Part shown: positions 1-7,595 of the stretch, piece after piece
Layout of the letters: each line of letters begins with the position of its first letter
How positions within the stretch are numbered: the first letter of the stretch is position 1
Assembly: GCF_964340395.1 (NCBI RefSeq)
Contig: NC_135550.1
Span: 18,072,484 to 18,084,483 of the forward strand
Reading direction: 5' to 3'
Origin: Glandiceps talaboti
Lineage: Eukaryota; Hemichordata; Enteropneusta; Spengelidae
Length of the DNA stretch: 12,000 nucleotides
Made by a program: the position numbers and the translations under genes
The notes under the pieces: generated by a model
The model's input: the letters and a program-made list of their open reading frames with translations, nothing else
What the model was told of the DNA's origin: nothing
Database searches by the model: none

Positions 1-173
1 AGACCAGGTTTTATGTAATCAAAGTAAAAATGTGTGTTTTCAGTCTGGAAATCACAAGAAAAATAAGGGTTTTGACACTACTTGTGTTCAACACACAGTG
101 ATAAGATTCTGTGTATCATTTGTAAATTCCTTGGCTAACCAAATTAAAAATTTATATTTCACTACATCGCATA

Positions 174-310
174 TTTGTTGAACATTCTGATATCCAGCTT
201 GACACAGTAATTCAACCAAGCAGACTTCAGAACGTGTCATTTCTTTGCCAAAGTTTAATTATCATGGTGCAAATGGAAATGCATCACAAACTCAACACTT
301 TGGTTTCTAT
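174..310. repeat. Structured dispersed repeat, copy 1
   Basis: Shares a ~140-150-bp unit with 1369-1525 and 3133-3285, all in the same orientation. Stems visible on one strand: TTCTGA/TCAGAA, CCAAAGT (248-254) with ACTTTGG (297-303), and inside that GGTGCA (266-271) with TGCATC (280-285). It is the most diverged copy. The frame open in copy 2 is closed here, so the unit is not a conserved exon. Lies in the intron after CGRRF1 exon 4. Family not recognised. Confidence 0.8.
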
Positions 311-795
311 TGGTCATGTCTATAAACCTGAGTCTAATTTCTTACCAACTAAACTACAATGGCTGAAATATAAAACCTTTCTATTCAAAGCATTTGAGGG
401 ATATAAACAAGTAATATACATAATGAGAACAAACCATTGAACTGGTCAGAAATATCTGCTTCCCAAAGTCAGTCCCAATCTATACTGTTCATGCACAAAT
501 AACATTAATGATACATGCTGATATCCTCAATTAAACTAAAGGTTTCCTGTCTTGACAGCAGTTATTAGTAATCACATAGTAAATTCACAAGCTACGTGAA
601 TAATTTTCTTAAAATATCAAAGAATTTATGTCAGTGATAAGAAACAAGAATTTTGGCATTAAATGTCACCTTGCTGGGAAAAATTGACTGATGTAGTTTC
701 CTGGTTTCAGTCAGGATACACAAATTTTTTAACGTTTTATACGAATCTATTAGAAAATATGTTCAAATACATGAGATAGGGCACGTACATGTATC
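311..795. other. Intron 4 of CGRRF1-like gene, otherwise featureless
   Basis: A+T-rich sequence between the repeat copy and the SINE. Both strands were read for the missing downstream CGRRF1 exon. Short stretches with acceptor-like AG are closed by stops; nothing supported. Confidence 0.5.
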
Positions 796-1115
796 ATGGA
801 GTCATGATAGTCTGATGATTGGAGAGTTTGAATTGGAAGTTGCTAGTTCAAGCCTCTGAATGGCTAAGTCTTTGAGCAAGATTTGAACAATGATTGATTG
901 TGCCCACGTAGACCTAGCTGTAAAATTGGGGACCTGGTACGATAGAGGTTGTATTGTGAATGTTTTAATCCTATGTACTTATAGAGGCAGCAATGGATTA
1001 CATGCACTCCCAAGAGAGTTGAGGAAGTATACATGATGACTCTCTCTAAGTCCATACCAGGGGTAATACTTGCATGTTAAAGTGCTTTAGTGTGGGAAAG
1101 TGTTACATTAAATCT
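796..1115 (+). mobile_element. tRNA-derived SINE, full length, diverged
   Basis: Has a pol III A-box-like TGATAGTCTGATG (805-817) and a B-box-like AGTTCAAGCCT (845-855) at tRNA-like spacing (40 bp). A tRNA-unrelated body follows (GGCTAAGTCTTTGAGCAAGA, GACCTAGCTGTAAAATTGGG, GAGGCAGCAATGGATTACAT), then a tail (GTGCTTTAG...GGGAAAGTGTTACATTAAA) that is a mutated form of the GCGCTTTGAG...GCGCTATATAA ends common in marine-invertebrate SINEs. The 3' half matches the element at 11640-11806. It lies about 30 bp downstream of the exon 4 donor, antisense to the CGRRF1-like gene. Confidence 0.8.
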
Positions 1116-1143
1116 ACTACTATTAGTGAGAAGTCCATCTTAC

Positions 1144-1300
1144 TATATTTGACTGTTCCTCTTCCTGGATATCACTATCCTGTGTTGCATCAACTGACAT
1201 TACTACTACCAATGGATATTTTGTTCTTGGCAATCCACCAAGATTAAGTTGCTGATTTACTGGTTTCAGTTCTATTACTTCCCCTTGACATACATCCAGA
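1144..1300 (-). CDS. CGRRF1: CGRRF1-like coding exon 4 (LPRTKYPL segment)
   Basis: 157-nt exon: one base completing the previous codon, then 52 codons, phase 0 at the end. It encodes VCQGEVIELKP, then GGLPRTKYPLVVVMSVDA, and an acidic DSDIQEEEQSNI tail. The central stretch matches the VPRSRYPLVALLTLADE segment of vertebrate CGRRF1. Acceptor CAATCAG|T is preceded by a branch-like CTTAAC. Donor ATA|GTAAGA is good, and unspliced reading stops six codons later. A SINE begins about 30 bp into the next intron. The following exon (expected to begin with a hydrophobic strand leading to the RING) was searched for down to position 1 and not convincingly found. Confidence 0.8.
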
Positions 1301-4300
1301 CTGATTGATTTATGTTAAGGAATGAATGCATGGATTAATACAGACTTAACTTCTAACTCCAAGCATGGTTTGTTGGATGTTCTGATCTCTGACTTGACAC
1401 AGTCATACAATCCAAGCAGATTTCAGAACATACATCATATTTCATTTCCCAAAGTTTAATTATCATGGTACAATTGGAAATGTACCACGAACTCAACACT
1501 TTGGTATCATCTTGTAACTTTACAAGATATGCATGTATATTCCACCAGTCAAAAGTGTGACAAGAATGACTAAATGCCAAGAAAAGTTTGACTTAGTAAT
1601 GACTGAAAAAATAAATTTCTCTTTAAAATGCTGTATTTCATAAATACTGGAATGACTGGGGAAAAACAAAATCCTCCACAAACAAGCAAGTCACTGTGTG
1701 AATTGTATCACCTTCTTTTATAGGAATCTTTGTGACCTTAGTATCAAAAAGATGAACTTCAAGCCTTGATACACTCCAGATACAGTCAAAAGGATACTCG
1801 ACTGGATCATTTTGGCATAAACTAACTGGAGCTGAGCAATCTTGACTTTGTGCTTCACTTGACTGTTGTCTGTGAGTAAATACGTTGTAGAGAGAGCTTA
1901 TATTCAGTCCCCAGTAGACATCAAGTGTACATGGCACTTCACTTGATACTTTCAACTTGACACCACCTAATATCAGAGAATAGTACAAAGGTATGACACG
2001 CAAAAAAGTTATTGTATGATGGTCAGTGACAATGATGCATAATCTCAGGTCACTATGTAGTAATCATACAAACTTCTTATTTGCCATTTAATTCACTAGA
2101 TATCTACTTCTACATTTGTACATATCCAACAAGGATTATCAACATATATATATATATATATATATATATCAAGCAAACTTTAATCAGCAAAGTGCGCTCT
2201 AACAAAGCAATTAATATTTTCCTGTATTTATTTTTGATAGCTGTCTAACACATCTCTGTGATACTGACAAGGCACTATCTGGTAATTAAATATACTAGGA
2301 TCTCACTTCTGAAGGAACAACTACCTACATATACATCCAGCCTGTACAATTAATAATAGACTTTTCAAAAAAACTATGTCAATATTTTGGAGGCTAGAAT
2401 TGAATTTATAATTGTCGATGAAAGACATATTTATATCTATTCATGGAATATCATCACTTATTTTCCTTGTGGTACACGTTCATGTCATTCCTACAGGAAT
2501 ACAACATATTTATCTTCTGCTGCAACAAAGAAGTATGTTACTTCTTGGACAGTGTCACAGTCATGCTTGTAGTTTTATGATAATGATTTATCTTGACTGT
2601 CATTATACTTACTATTTAGAGCAGCTGAATCAGTATTGAATATTTCTAAACTGAATGGATTTCTCATTCCAACCATGGCAGTAACTGGTACATCCTCTCC
2701 CACTGGTTGACTGCTTACAGGTAGTGGATTGATTCCAAGTCTGCCTCAAATATAAAAACAAATTTGTCCAATTAAGTCAAAATTTATAATACCCGAGTCA
2801 TCATCTTCATTTTGGGTTCGAAAAGAGAAGGTACTTGGTGAAGATTATTATACCTTGTACTATAATTATGGTTGGCCAACGCCATACCAGAGAGTGGGAA
2901 ATCTGGTAAGATTTGCAAAGATTTCTATACCTTGTACCTTGTACCATTATGTTGGTAGTAACCCTGGCAACAGAGATACACATCTGGTAAAATTTGCAAA
3001 GATTTATATACCTTGTACCATAATTTGACAGAAAACCCAGTAAACACATGGAGAACTCAGATAGATTTGAACTACACTGGAATGAACTATGTATATAAAA
3101 AAAATAACGACATTATACTTATAACATGGATATTTTGTTGAACATTCTGATCTCTGACTTGACAGTCATATAGACAAGCAGATTTCAGAATATACATTGT
3201 TTTATTTCCCAAAGTTTAATTATCATGGTAGTATTGGAAATGTACCACGAACTCAACACTTTGGTATCATCTTGTAAATTTGCAATGTACATGTACAGTA
3301 AATGTGAATGATGACATGAAGAGGTTACAATTCAGACAATATTCCCTAACTTAAATTGAAGTTTAATAATACCTCTTCATTCAAAGTTTAATAATAATAA
3401 TAATAACATCACAACATATTTCCCTTCTACAAATACAGATGTAAATTTAGTTCAAACACAGTTTCAATAAACCATTCCAGTTTTCATGAATATGGGACTA
3501 AATTATTCTACAATGAACTTTTAAAGTAAACAGAAATCCAAAATTACATTCCAATAATCAAATCCATTTTTTCTTTGTAATTTATACTCAACAAGTTTGA
3601 ATATTGTAAGCTTAGAAATATCCCTGTTCCATAAAACAAAGAATTTACAAACATTACTGCCTGGGCTTTTTGATAAGATTTCCTCTAGACCCAGTGTACG
3701 TGTAGGCTAGTACTAGGGGAAAGTGAGTTGTTCAGGGTCAGCTGAAAAGCAACCCTTGGTATTTTAACATATTGTTGGCTAAGTGCCATGTGTTTTTGCC
3801 TTGGTATCTTTCATACTTCCCTACACAGTATAGATGAGAGATGAGAGATGAGACTCTTTTATATTGATCAGCTTTCTCATCCCATGGCTCTATCACTAAT
3901 ACATTCATGCTCCTTTGTAATTTACTGGTAATGTATTTTATAAATAAATTAAGTTATTGCATTATTTTCATAAAGATTAGTAACTTCCACCTGGTGTCAA
4001 CATTATGTACCCTGATATCAAAATAAAGTTGATGTTGTGGTGGTAAAAGAACAATTAAACCATCTGACACTTCTGGATTTAAACAAAGGGAAGAAACAAA
4101 GAAACTGTGACAAATGAGTGTGAATGTGACTGTGAATGAGAAAATAAGACATGTGGGAAAGGGCAAAAGAAGTCATGAATAGTTTGTATTTGGAACATGG
4201 ATTACAGAACTCAAACGAGACACTGTGAAATAGAGTTTTATTAATAGTTCACATCACAGTGTACTGGGAATGATAGATGCGATATGCACATTGTCATACA

Positions 4301-4942
4301 CAAATGGAGAACAGACTGCTATGCTAGTGCTACATGTACCGTACATTGTAACACAGGTTACTGGTACTCGAATCAATCTGTATGGGTTGTTTTAAATGTA
4401 TGGTAAATCAGATTTCTTAATTTCTTATTTACCAAACATTTTTTTTAAATCGTACAGATTGATTCGAGTACGTGTGCATAATTGTAAGATCTCCCATTAC
4501 ACCTCCTTGCCTTGGTGACCACGGAAGTACCACTTCAAACATTTTTGGATCTACAAAAAATACTACCATTGAACTTTCAAATACGATTCTTCACCAGCTG
4601 AGAATGGTCGCATGATGAAATTTCACAGTTCCTAAAAAAAATAGTTGCTAATGGCGGAAACTTGAGAACAATGGTAATGCCCGACAAGGGCCACATATTT
4701 CCCACACACAATAGTCGCACACACAAGTGTGTACAAATTACTAGTATGTTGTGAGTGCACGACAGATGCACATTGCTTTGTGCATGAAAAACATCGATAT
4801 TTTTGGTTATTGATATATTCTAGTAACAAAATCTGACACCATACCTTATAATAAAAATTGCCATGGCGGAAAAACAAAGAACGACGGTAAATATTGATAA
4901 AATTGACGAAATCTCTGATATTTCTGCAATGTCCGCCGCCAT
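1144..4942 (-). CDS. CGRRF1: CGRRF1-like RING E3 ligase gene, 5' part (four exons, spliced)
   Basis: Spliced gene assembled from exons at 4942-4845, 2740-2613, 1966 to about 1798 (or 1712) and 1300-1144. It is recognised as a homologue of vertebrate CGRRF1 (CGR19), a membrane-anchored protein with a C-terminal RING finger, reported as a p53-induced growth suppressor and ubiquitin ligase. Seen in sequence: MAA start followed by one hydrophobic segment (residues ~12-33), then RNPFSLEI (~59-66), VYWG (~92-95), and in the last exon LPRTKYPLVVVMSV. These motifs occur in the same order and nearly the same spacing as I recall for vertebrate CGRRF1 (YWG near residue 100). Splice phases agree across the first two introns. 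The region equivalent to the central strand and the RING domain was not found in 1-1143, so the gene is probably cut by the left edge. No frame-breaking lesion was seen in the assigned exons. Identity is from remembered family sequence, not a search. Confidence 0.82.
1369..1525. repeat. Structured dispersed repeat, copy 2
   Basis: Second copy of the unit, in the intron between CGRRF1 exons 3 and 4. GTTCTGA-TCT pairs with AGA-TT-TCAGAAC. CCAAAGT pairs with ACTTTGG and encloses a perfect 6-bp hairpin, GGTACA (1467-1472) with TGTACC (1481-1486), loop ATTGGAAA. The minus strand happens to be open, but copies 1 and 3 carry stops and indels in that frame. Confidence 0.85.
1798..1966 (-). CDS. CGRRF1: CGRRF1-like coding exon 3 (YWG motif), 3' end uncertain
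   Basis: Begins after TTCTCTGATATTAG; the two bases GT complete a Ser codon with the A from exon 2, giving LNS-GVKLKVSS then PCTLDVYWGLNISSLYNVF. This lines up with the vertebrate segment ending in CYWG with the same residue count from the Gly. The frame remains open to 1638, so the donor is not fixed by a stop. Two options exist. GA|GTATCC at 1798 has the phase (2) needed for the best acceptor of exon 4 and gives a linker length close to vertebrates, but is a weak donor. AAG|GTGATA at 1712 is a stronger donor but needs an alternative AG|GGGAAG acceptor inside exon 4. I give the first and flag the second. The start is much more certain than the end. Confidence 0.7.
1970..2610. other. Intron between CGRRF1 exons 2 and 3
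   Basis: Apart from the (AT)n run, nothing recognised. The overlapping plus-strand ORFs around 2387-2639 look random and run antisense into the end of exon 2. Confidence 0.6.
2143..2169. repeat. (AT)n microsatellite
   Basis: About 13 uninterrupted AT dinucleotides, in the intron between CGRRF1 exons 2 and 3. Confidence 0.95.
2613..2740 (-). CDS. CGRRF1: CGRRF1-like coding exon 2 (NPF-x-LEI segment)
   Basis: 128-nt exon: one base completing codon 33, 42 codons, and one base of the next. The acceptor follows a T-rich tract (TTTTTATATTTGAGGCAG). The donor is A|GTAAGT, a perfect intronic consensus. It encodes LGINPLPVSS, a proline/valine-rich linker, then MRNPFSLEIFN. The RNPFSLEI stretch corresponds to KNPFGLEI of vertebrate CGRRF1 just after the membrane anchor. 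Phase 2 in and phase 1 out match the neighbouring exons exactly, so exon 1 joins here directly over an intron of about 2.1 kb (4844-2741). Confidence 0.85.
2849..3025. repeat. Tandem repeat, ~77-81-bp unit, 2.2 copies
   Basis: Units at 2849-2925, 2926-3006 and a partial one at 3007-3025, each starting TATACCTTGTAC and ending TTTGCAAAGATTT. The middle unit contains an extra CTTGTAC. Lies in the first CGRRF1 intron just upstream (gene sense) of exon 2. Confidence 0.8.
3133..3285. repeat. Structured dispersed repeat, copy 3
   Basis: Third copy, in the intron between CGRRF1 exons 1 and 2. Very similar to copy 2 over its 3' half (ACCACGAACTCAACACTTTG is identical). Outer stems are retained; the innermost hairpin has two mismatches (GGTAGT against TGTACC). 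Small indels relative to copy 2 rule out shared coding. Confidence 0.85.
3388..3405. repeat. (AAT)n microsatellite
   Basis: Short run of about six AAT triplets in the first CGRRF1 intron. Confidence 0.9.
3832..3852. repeat. (GATGAGA)3 tandem repeat
   Basis: Three perfect 7-bp units in the first CGRRF1 intron. Confidence 0.9.
4367..4468. mobile_element. Hairpin MITE with TA target duplications
   Basis: 102-bp element that is almost entirely an imperfect palindrome. The terminal CTCGAATCAATCTGTA is repeated inverted at the right end (TACAGATTGATTCGAG), and the inner part GGTAAAT...ATTTACC continues the pairing. It is flanked by TA on both sides (4365-4366, 4469-4470), the signature of Tc1/mariner-type transposition. 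No coding capacity. Lies in the first CGRRF1 intron. Confidence 0.8.
4471..4842. other. First part of CGRRF1 intron 1
   Basis: No gene, RNA or repeat recognised. The minus-strand ORFs here are chance frames overlapping exon 1 in another register. Confidence 0.5.
4845..4942 (-). CDS. CGRRF1: CGRRF1-like coding exon 1 (start codon and membrane anchor)
   Basis: Encodes 32 codons plus two bases of codon 33: MAADIAEISEISS, then a hydrophobic stretch (about residues 14-33, ILSIFTVVLCFSAMAIFII) fitting a signal anchor or single membrane helix. The start was chosen because the ATG is in AAGATGGCGG (good Kozak, overlapping a YY1 site) and because vertebrate CGRRF1 also begins MAA followed by a membrane segment at the same distance. 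The donor is AAG|GTATGG (GT at 4844-4843), phase 2. Translation without splicing would stop seven codons past the donor, supporting the junction. A second ATG in GCCATGG context (codon 27) lies inside the membrane segment and is unlikely to be the start. The exon is too short to be picked up as an ORF. Confidence 0.8.
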
Positions 4943-4945
4943 CTT
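4935..4945 (-). promoter_or_regulatory. YY1 motif overlapping the CGRRF1 start codon
   Basis: Minus strand reads AAGATGGCGGC, the textbook YY1 promoter element in which the ATG of the motif is also the initiation codon. This arrangement is common just downstream of transcription starts in animal genes, so the CGRRF1-like transcription start is inferred within a few tens of bases upstream (about 4950-5010). No TATA box is evident there. Confidence 0.7.
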
Positions 4946-4994
4946 GGTTTTCTGATTTGTTTGGTATATGTTTCCTCGCACGAAACACTTCGGT

Positions 4995-5005
4995 GGGGGG
5001 GGGGG
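4995..5005 (+). repeat. G11 homopolymer in the CGRRF1 upstream region
   Basis: Eleven consecutive G on the plus strand (C on the CGRRF1 sense strand), about 55 bp upstream of the CGRRF1 ATG, within its likely 5' UTR or core promoter. Confidence 0.9.
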
Positions 5006-5009
5006 TTAC

Positions 5010-5400
5010 CTCAGGGGCTTGAAATTGGCCATATTTGTTTGCAAACAGTTGAGGGTTTTTTGTTTATTGTTTAATCGTTTTCTTTACAAAAAATTTGTTT
5101 GTTTACTTTTTTTCTCTTTAAAAATATATTTTCCCTGCAAGGTGCCATGTAATAAAGTGATGATTTGAAAATCTGGTATTTTTTTTCTGAATTAATTTTA
5201 ACTTGTTCTTTTAATTGTTGGTTTTACGTGTAATAACCCAGCTTTATTATGACTACCTTATTAATTAAGTGACTGTCAGTCTTCTATGAAAGTCAACTTA
5301 TAGAAATTAACATGACAAAGAGTAAGTATAAGTAATGGTACAATATTGGTTGGATAACTGTTCTGCGCGACAAAGCGGGGGGGTGGCGCCGAGCTTTGCT
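5010..5400. other. A+T-rich spacer next to the CGRRF1 promoter
   Basis: T-rich runs up to about 5170, then unique sequence becoming CpG-rich near 5365 (GCGCGACAAAGCG). No coding evidence. Confidence 0.5.
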
Positions 5401-5402
5401 AC

Positions 5403-5551
5403 GCTACTTTCACTTTCTAGTTTCGCCATGAGGAAAATACACGTAAAGGTTGCCATAAAAGTGTGCTATGCAAATGCATGGGACCTACACTGATCATCAA
5501 TAGTAATACCAGAAAAAACAAACAGTTCTTCAGTTTCGCTTTGAAAGTAGC
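5403..5551. repeat. 10-bp inverted repeat in CpG-rich spacer
   Basis: GCTACTTTCA (5403-5412) is repeated inverted as TGAAAGTAGC (5542-5551), each next to an AGTTTCGC motif. An octamer, ATGCAAAT, lies between them at 5468-5475. Possibly a decayed foldback element or paired regulatory sites. Confidence 0.5.
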
Positions 5552-5659
5552 CAGGCTAGAGGCCGCAACCGGCAAATGAAAGTCGATATGAGGTTTACCA
5601 GTTTATATTGCCTCGAATATTTCGACCATTCATTTTGATGAATCGTAATAGATCAGTTG

Positions 5660-5953
5660 CCGGTTCCAAGATGCATTGCGTGTCTCTCCATACAATGTAC
5701 GCGCGGAGCCTTTGCACGCGCTACTCAGTGGGCTGGTTATCACATGACGGTACCCTGGGTTTACCCGTAAAATCCCACTCTGTCATCGATGGCGTTCAGT
5801 CTTTGTTCTATAAAATCACCCATAATTAAAGAGGTCAACATGTCTCACCATCATTTCCTGCTGAAAATGTTATTTCAAATGTAATAAAGACAAAACAAGA
5901 CTAAATCTAACAACATAAGCGACGTCCTTTCGCGCAATGCATCTTGGAACCGG
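5660..5953. promoter_or_regulatory. 21-bp perfect inverted repeat resembling paired Staf/ZNF143 sites
   Basis: Arms at 5660-5680 and 5933-5953 are exact reverse complements. TTCCAAGATGCATTGCG agrees with the published Staf/ZNF143 consensus (W-CCCA-N-M-ATGCA-YYRCG) at 15 of 17 positions. The right arm runs into ACCGGAAAT (5949-5957), an ETS core. Similarity decays quickly inside the arms but continues weakly outside (AATAG-TC). Staf-type sites sit in snRNA, Sec-tRNA and many mRNA promoters. A decayed transposon with 21-bp termini is the alternative. No ORF or snRNA was recognised between the arms. Confidence 0.5.
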
Positions 5954-5954
5954 A

Positions 5955-6660
5955 AATCGACTATTTCTCATTAGGCCAGTTTCGCTGTAAATGTTATACT
6001 TTTAAATACACCAAGTTTCTGTTGCGATGATTTCACCAGGGGCATGAGGCAAGAATTCTGATGAAATCTCCGAAAATGATAATGATATACTGGTAATAAA
6101 AGCCCAAGCTAGCTATGAATCACATTTACATACTTACTTCTTAAATTTATTTATAGTATATTGTAATAAACTCATTATACATGTCTACACATATCTGTTA
6201 TTTTGGTTATAAGGCCGGAAATGGGATGATTAAAAATTGCTATTATATGTATGTATGTACTTGTACAGTTTCTGGTCTTTAAAAAAATGAAACATTTTTT
6301 AATAATCGCAGAAACTTTATATAAATATGGAAGACTCCAAAAAAGAATAAAAGAAAAAGAAAGTATACAGAGAGACATGGTGCAAAATCGACGCTTAGCA
6401 GTGCGCTCGCGACAGCTGACGCGCTGCTTGCCATGCTCAGGGCCGGCCATGCTCGAGCTGGCTAGGTCAAACGCGTTCCTGATACAGCATGTACAGAGGG
6501 GTAGGGCACGGCATCGAATAAACCAATCAGGACGCTTGAAATCGACCAAATAAGAACACCAAAGTGCCTACCCTTCTATTTTAGTAAATGAGCAAAGTGA
6601 GCAAAGTGAGCAAATGCTGAGCTCGTGGAGGTTGAATTTTCAAATTCCAGTATTTTCATG
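5955..6660. promoter_or_regulatory. CpG-containing promoter-like block (ETS, CCAAT)
   Basis: Contains GCCGGAAAT (6214-6222, ETS core), a CpG-rich stretch at about 6390-6520, and CCAATCA (6523-6529). Two overlapping ORFs (6251-6553 plus, 6175-6549 minus) are open across this stretch; neither resembles a protein family I know, and mutual overlap in a CpG-rich patch suggests chance. Best read as regulatory or an unannotated 5' exon. Confidence 0.35.
6590..6616. repeat. (GAGCAAAGT)3 tandem repeat
   Basis: Three 9-bp units, the last ending ATG instead of AGT, just downstream of the CCAAT-containing block. Confidence 0.85.
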
Positions 6661-7047
6661 ACCGTTTGCCAAGATTCGACTCATTCGAGCTCGCGATCAC
6701 ACGACAAGACAGAGAAGTACATTATCATGATTATCATGATTTTACGGTTGTTGGGGCGCTATTCAATCGCGCATCGGTAAACTATACACACGTACACGGC
6801 GCAGCGCGTGTCCCGTGTATTCTATTTATATTCCAGTGCGATTCGATATAGTTAAATATATGCATTTCTCTCTGTATTATAATTAGATATTAATTATCGA
6901 TTCCAGATACTGAAATAATTGTAAACAAGAACTTGACAGAACTTATGTTGTCTTTATTCGTGTTATTCAATATTGTTATAGACACCAGAAGTGTTGTCTC
7001 ATGCCCTTAGTTTATTTCAATATTTCAACCGACACCTCATTGCATTA

Positions 7048-7187
7048 ATTTGCATGCCAACTTCGAGCAACGTTAACCAATAACGTCAGAATTTTATCAA
7101 GTAGAGATAACGCCTCTTTCTAAAACCTGCGGGGACTGTAGTGTCTGATCCAAACAAATTCACATTTGAGAGCTTTAATATAAAAAG
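7048..7187 (+). promoter_or_regulatory. Candidate core promoter: octamer, CCAAT, CRE half-site, TATA box
   Basis: In order on the plus strand: ATTTGCAT (7048-7055), CCAAT (7077-7081), ACGTCA (7083-7088) and TATAAAAAGG (about 7178-7187). The CCAAT-to-TATA distance is about 100 bp. A start near 7210 is inferred. It could drive an upstream non-coding exon of the ACCS-like gene or an unrecognised transcript; no coding exon is recognised just downstream. Confidence 0.35.
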
Positions 7188-7212
7188 GATTTTTGATTTT
7201 CGAAATCTAAAG

Positions 7213-7325
7213 ATTTGCATACGGAGTTGCCGATGGTTCCAACGACATTAAATATTTTCAACAGACAAATGAGTCTATATTGTTGTTTAGGTCGTGTCCA
7301 GTCATGTTTACATCCATATTTGCAT
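7213..7325 (+). promoter_or_regulatory. Two further octamer motifs
   Basis: ATTTGCAT at 7213-7220 and 7318-7325, in the same orientation as 7048-7055. They are POU/Oct-type binding sites by sequence only. Confidence 0.45.
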
Positions 7326-7527
7326 ATATGAACACATCATTTTCTAGCGACGCTCCCAAACCTATACTCTTGCGCACAAAAATTTGTTTTCCGATGTTGC
7401 AAGTCATGGAATAGCGCTTCTGGTGACTGCACTTTAATAGGTGAGGTTTGATTATCGTAATTGTTCGTTTAAAAATCATAGGGTGATTGAAACTGGCAGG
7501 TGTGGCACCGGTGGCTCGTTAGGCTGG

Positions 7528-7566
7528 CCATAAACCCTCCACCCAGGAGGAGGCTAGGGTCTATGG
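7528..7566. repeat. Small nested hairpin
   Basis: CCATAAACCCT (7528-7538) pairs with AGGGTCTATGG (7556-7566) with one mismatch, around an inner CCTCC/GGAGG. GGCTGGCC occurs directly repeated just outside (7522-7529, 7566-7573). Fits a short foldback element; adjacent to the solo MITE arm. Confidence 0.6.
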
Positions 7567-7595
7567 GCTGGCCGGACCTTCATAAGTTCGTACCT

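Larger units (their letters stand above)
3290..4364. other. Part of CGRRF1 intron 1
   Basis: Holds two simple repeats and a good-looking minus-strand splice-bounded segment at 4011-4072 whose length would shift the frame (see findings). Nothing else supported. Confidence 0.5.

Noticed and set aside
1-44. Minus-strand segment after a T-rich acceptor (TTGTGATTTCCAG) encoding TENTHFYFDYIKPG, as CGRRF1 exon 5
   Set aside because: Phase 0 would fit exon 4, but the peptide does not resemble the expected hydrophobic strand of the family and the segment is cut by the window edge.
601-700. Minus-strand KVTFNAKILVSY, resembling the CGRRF1 segment before the RING
   Set aside because: It is followed directly by a stop with no usable donor, and the acceptor options give the wrong phase after exon 4. 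Similarity is short enough to be chance.
1353-1580. Minus-strand ORF in the intron repeat (DDTKVLSSWYISN...) as a repeated protein domain
   Set aside because: The homologous copies at 174-310 and 3133-3285 have stops and frame-changing indels in this register, so the similarity is at DNA level only.
3954-4166. 70-codon minus ORF as a coding exon of the CGRRF1-like gene
   Set aside because: Exons 1 and 2 join in matching phase without it, and the splice-bounded part (4011-4072) would shift the frame; kept only as a possible poison exon.
6251-6553. 100-codon plus ORF (and the 124-codon minus ORF overlapping it) as genes
   Set aside because: No recognisable domain and low-complexity Arg/Lys/Phe composition; the two frames overlap completely in a CpG-rich patch where stops are rare.
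5400-7400. An snRNA or Sec-tRNA gene associated with the Staf-like and octamer motifs
   Set aside because: No characteristic snRNA sequence (U1, U2, U4, U5 or U6 signatures) or tRNA cloverleaf was seen on either strand by eye.
7258-7479. 73-codon minus ORF downstream of the octamer cluster
   Set aside because: No family resemblance, no splice context, and it lies antisense to the direction of the TATA-containing candidate promoter.
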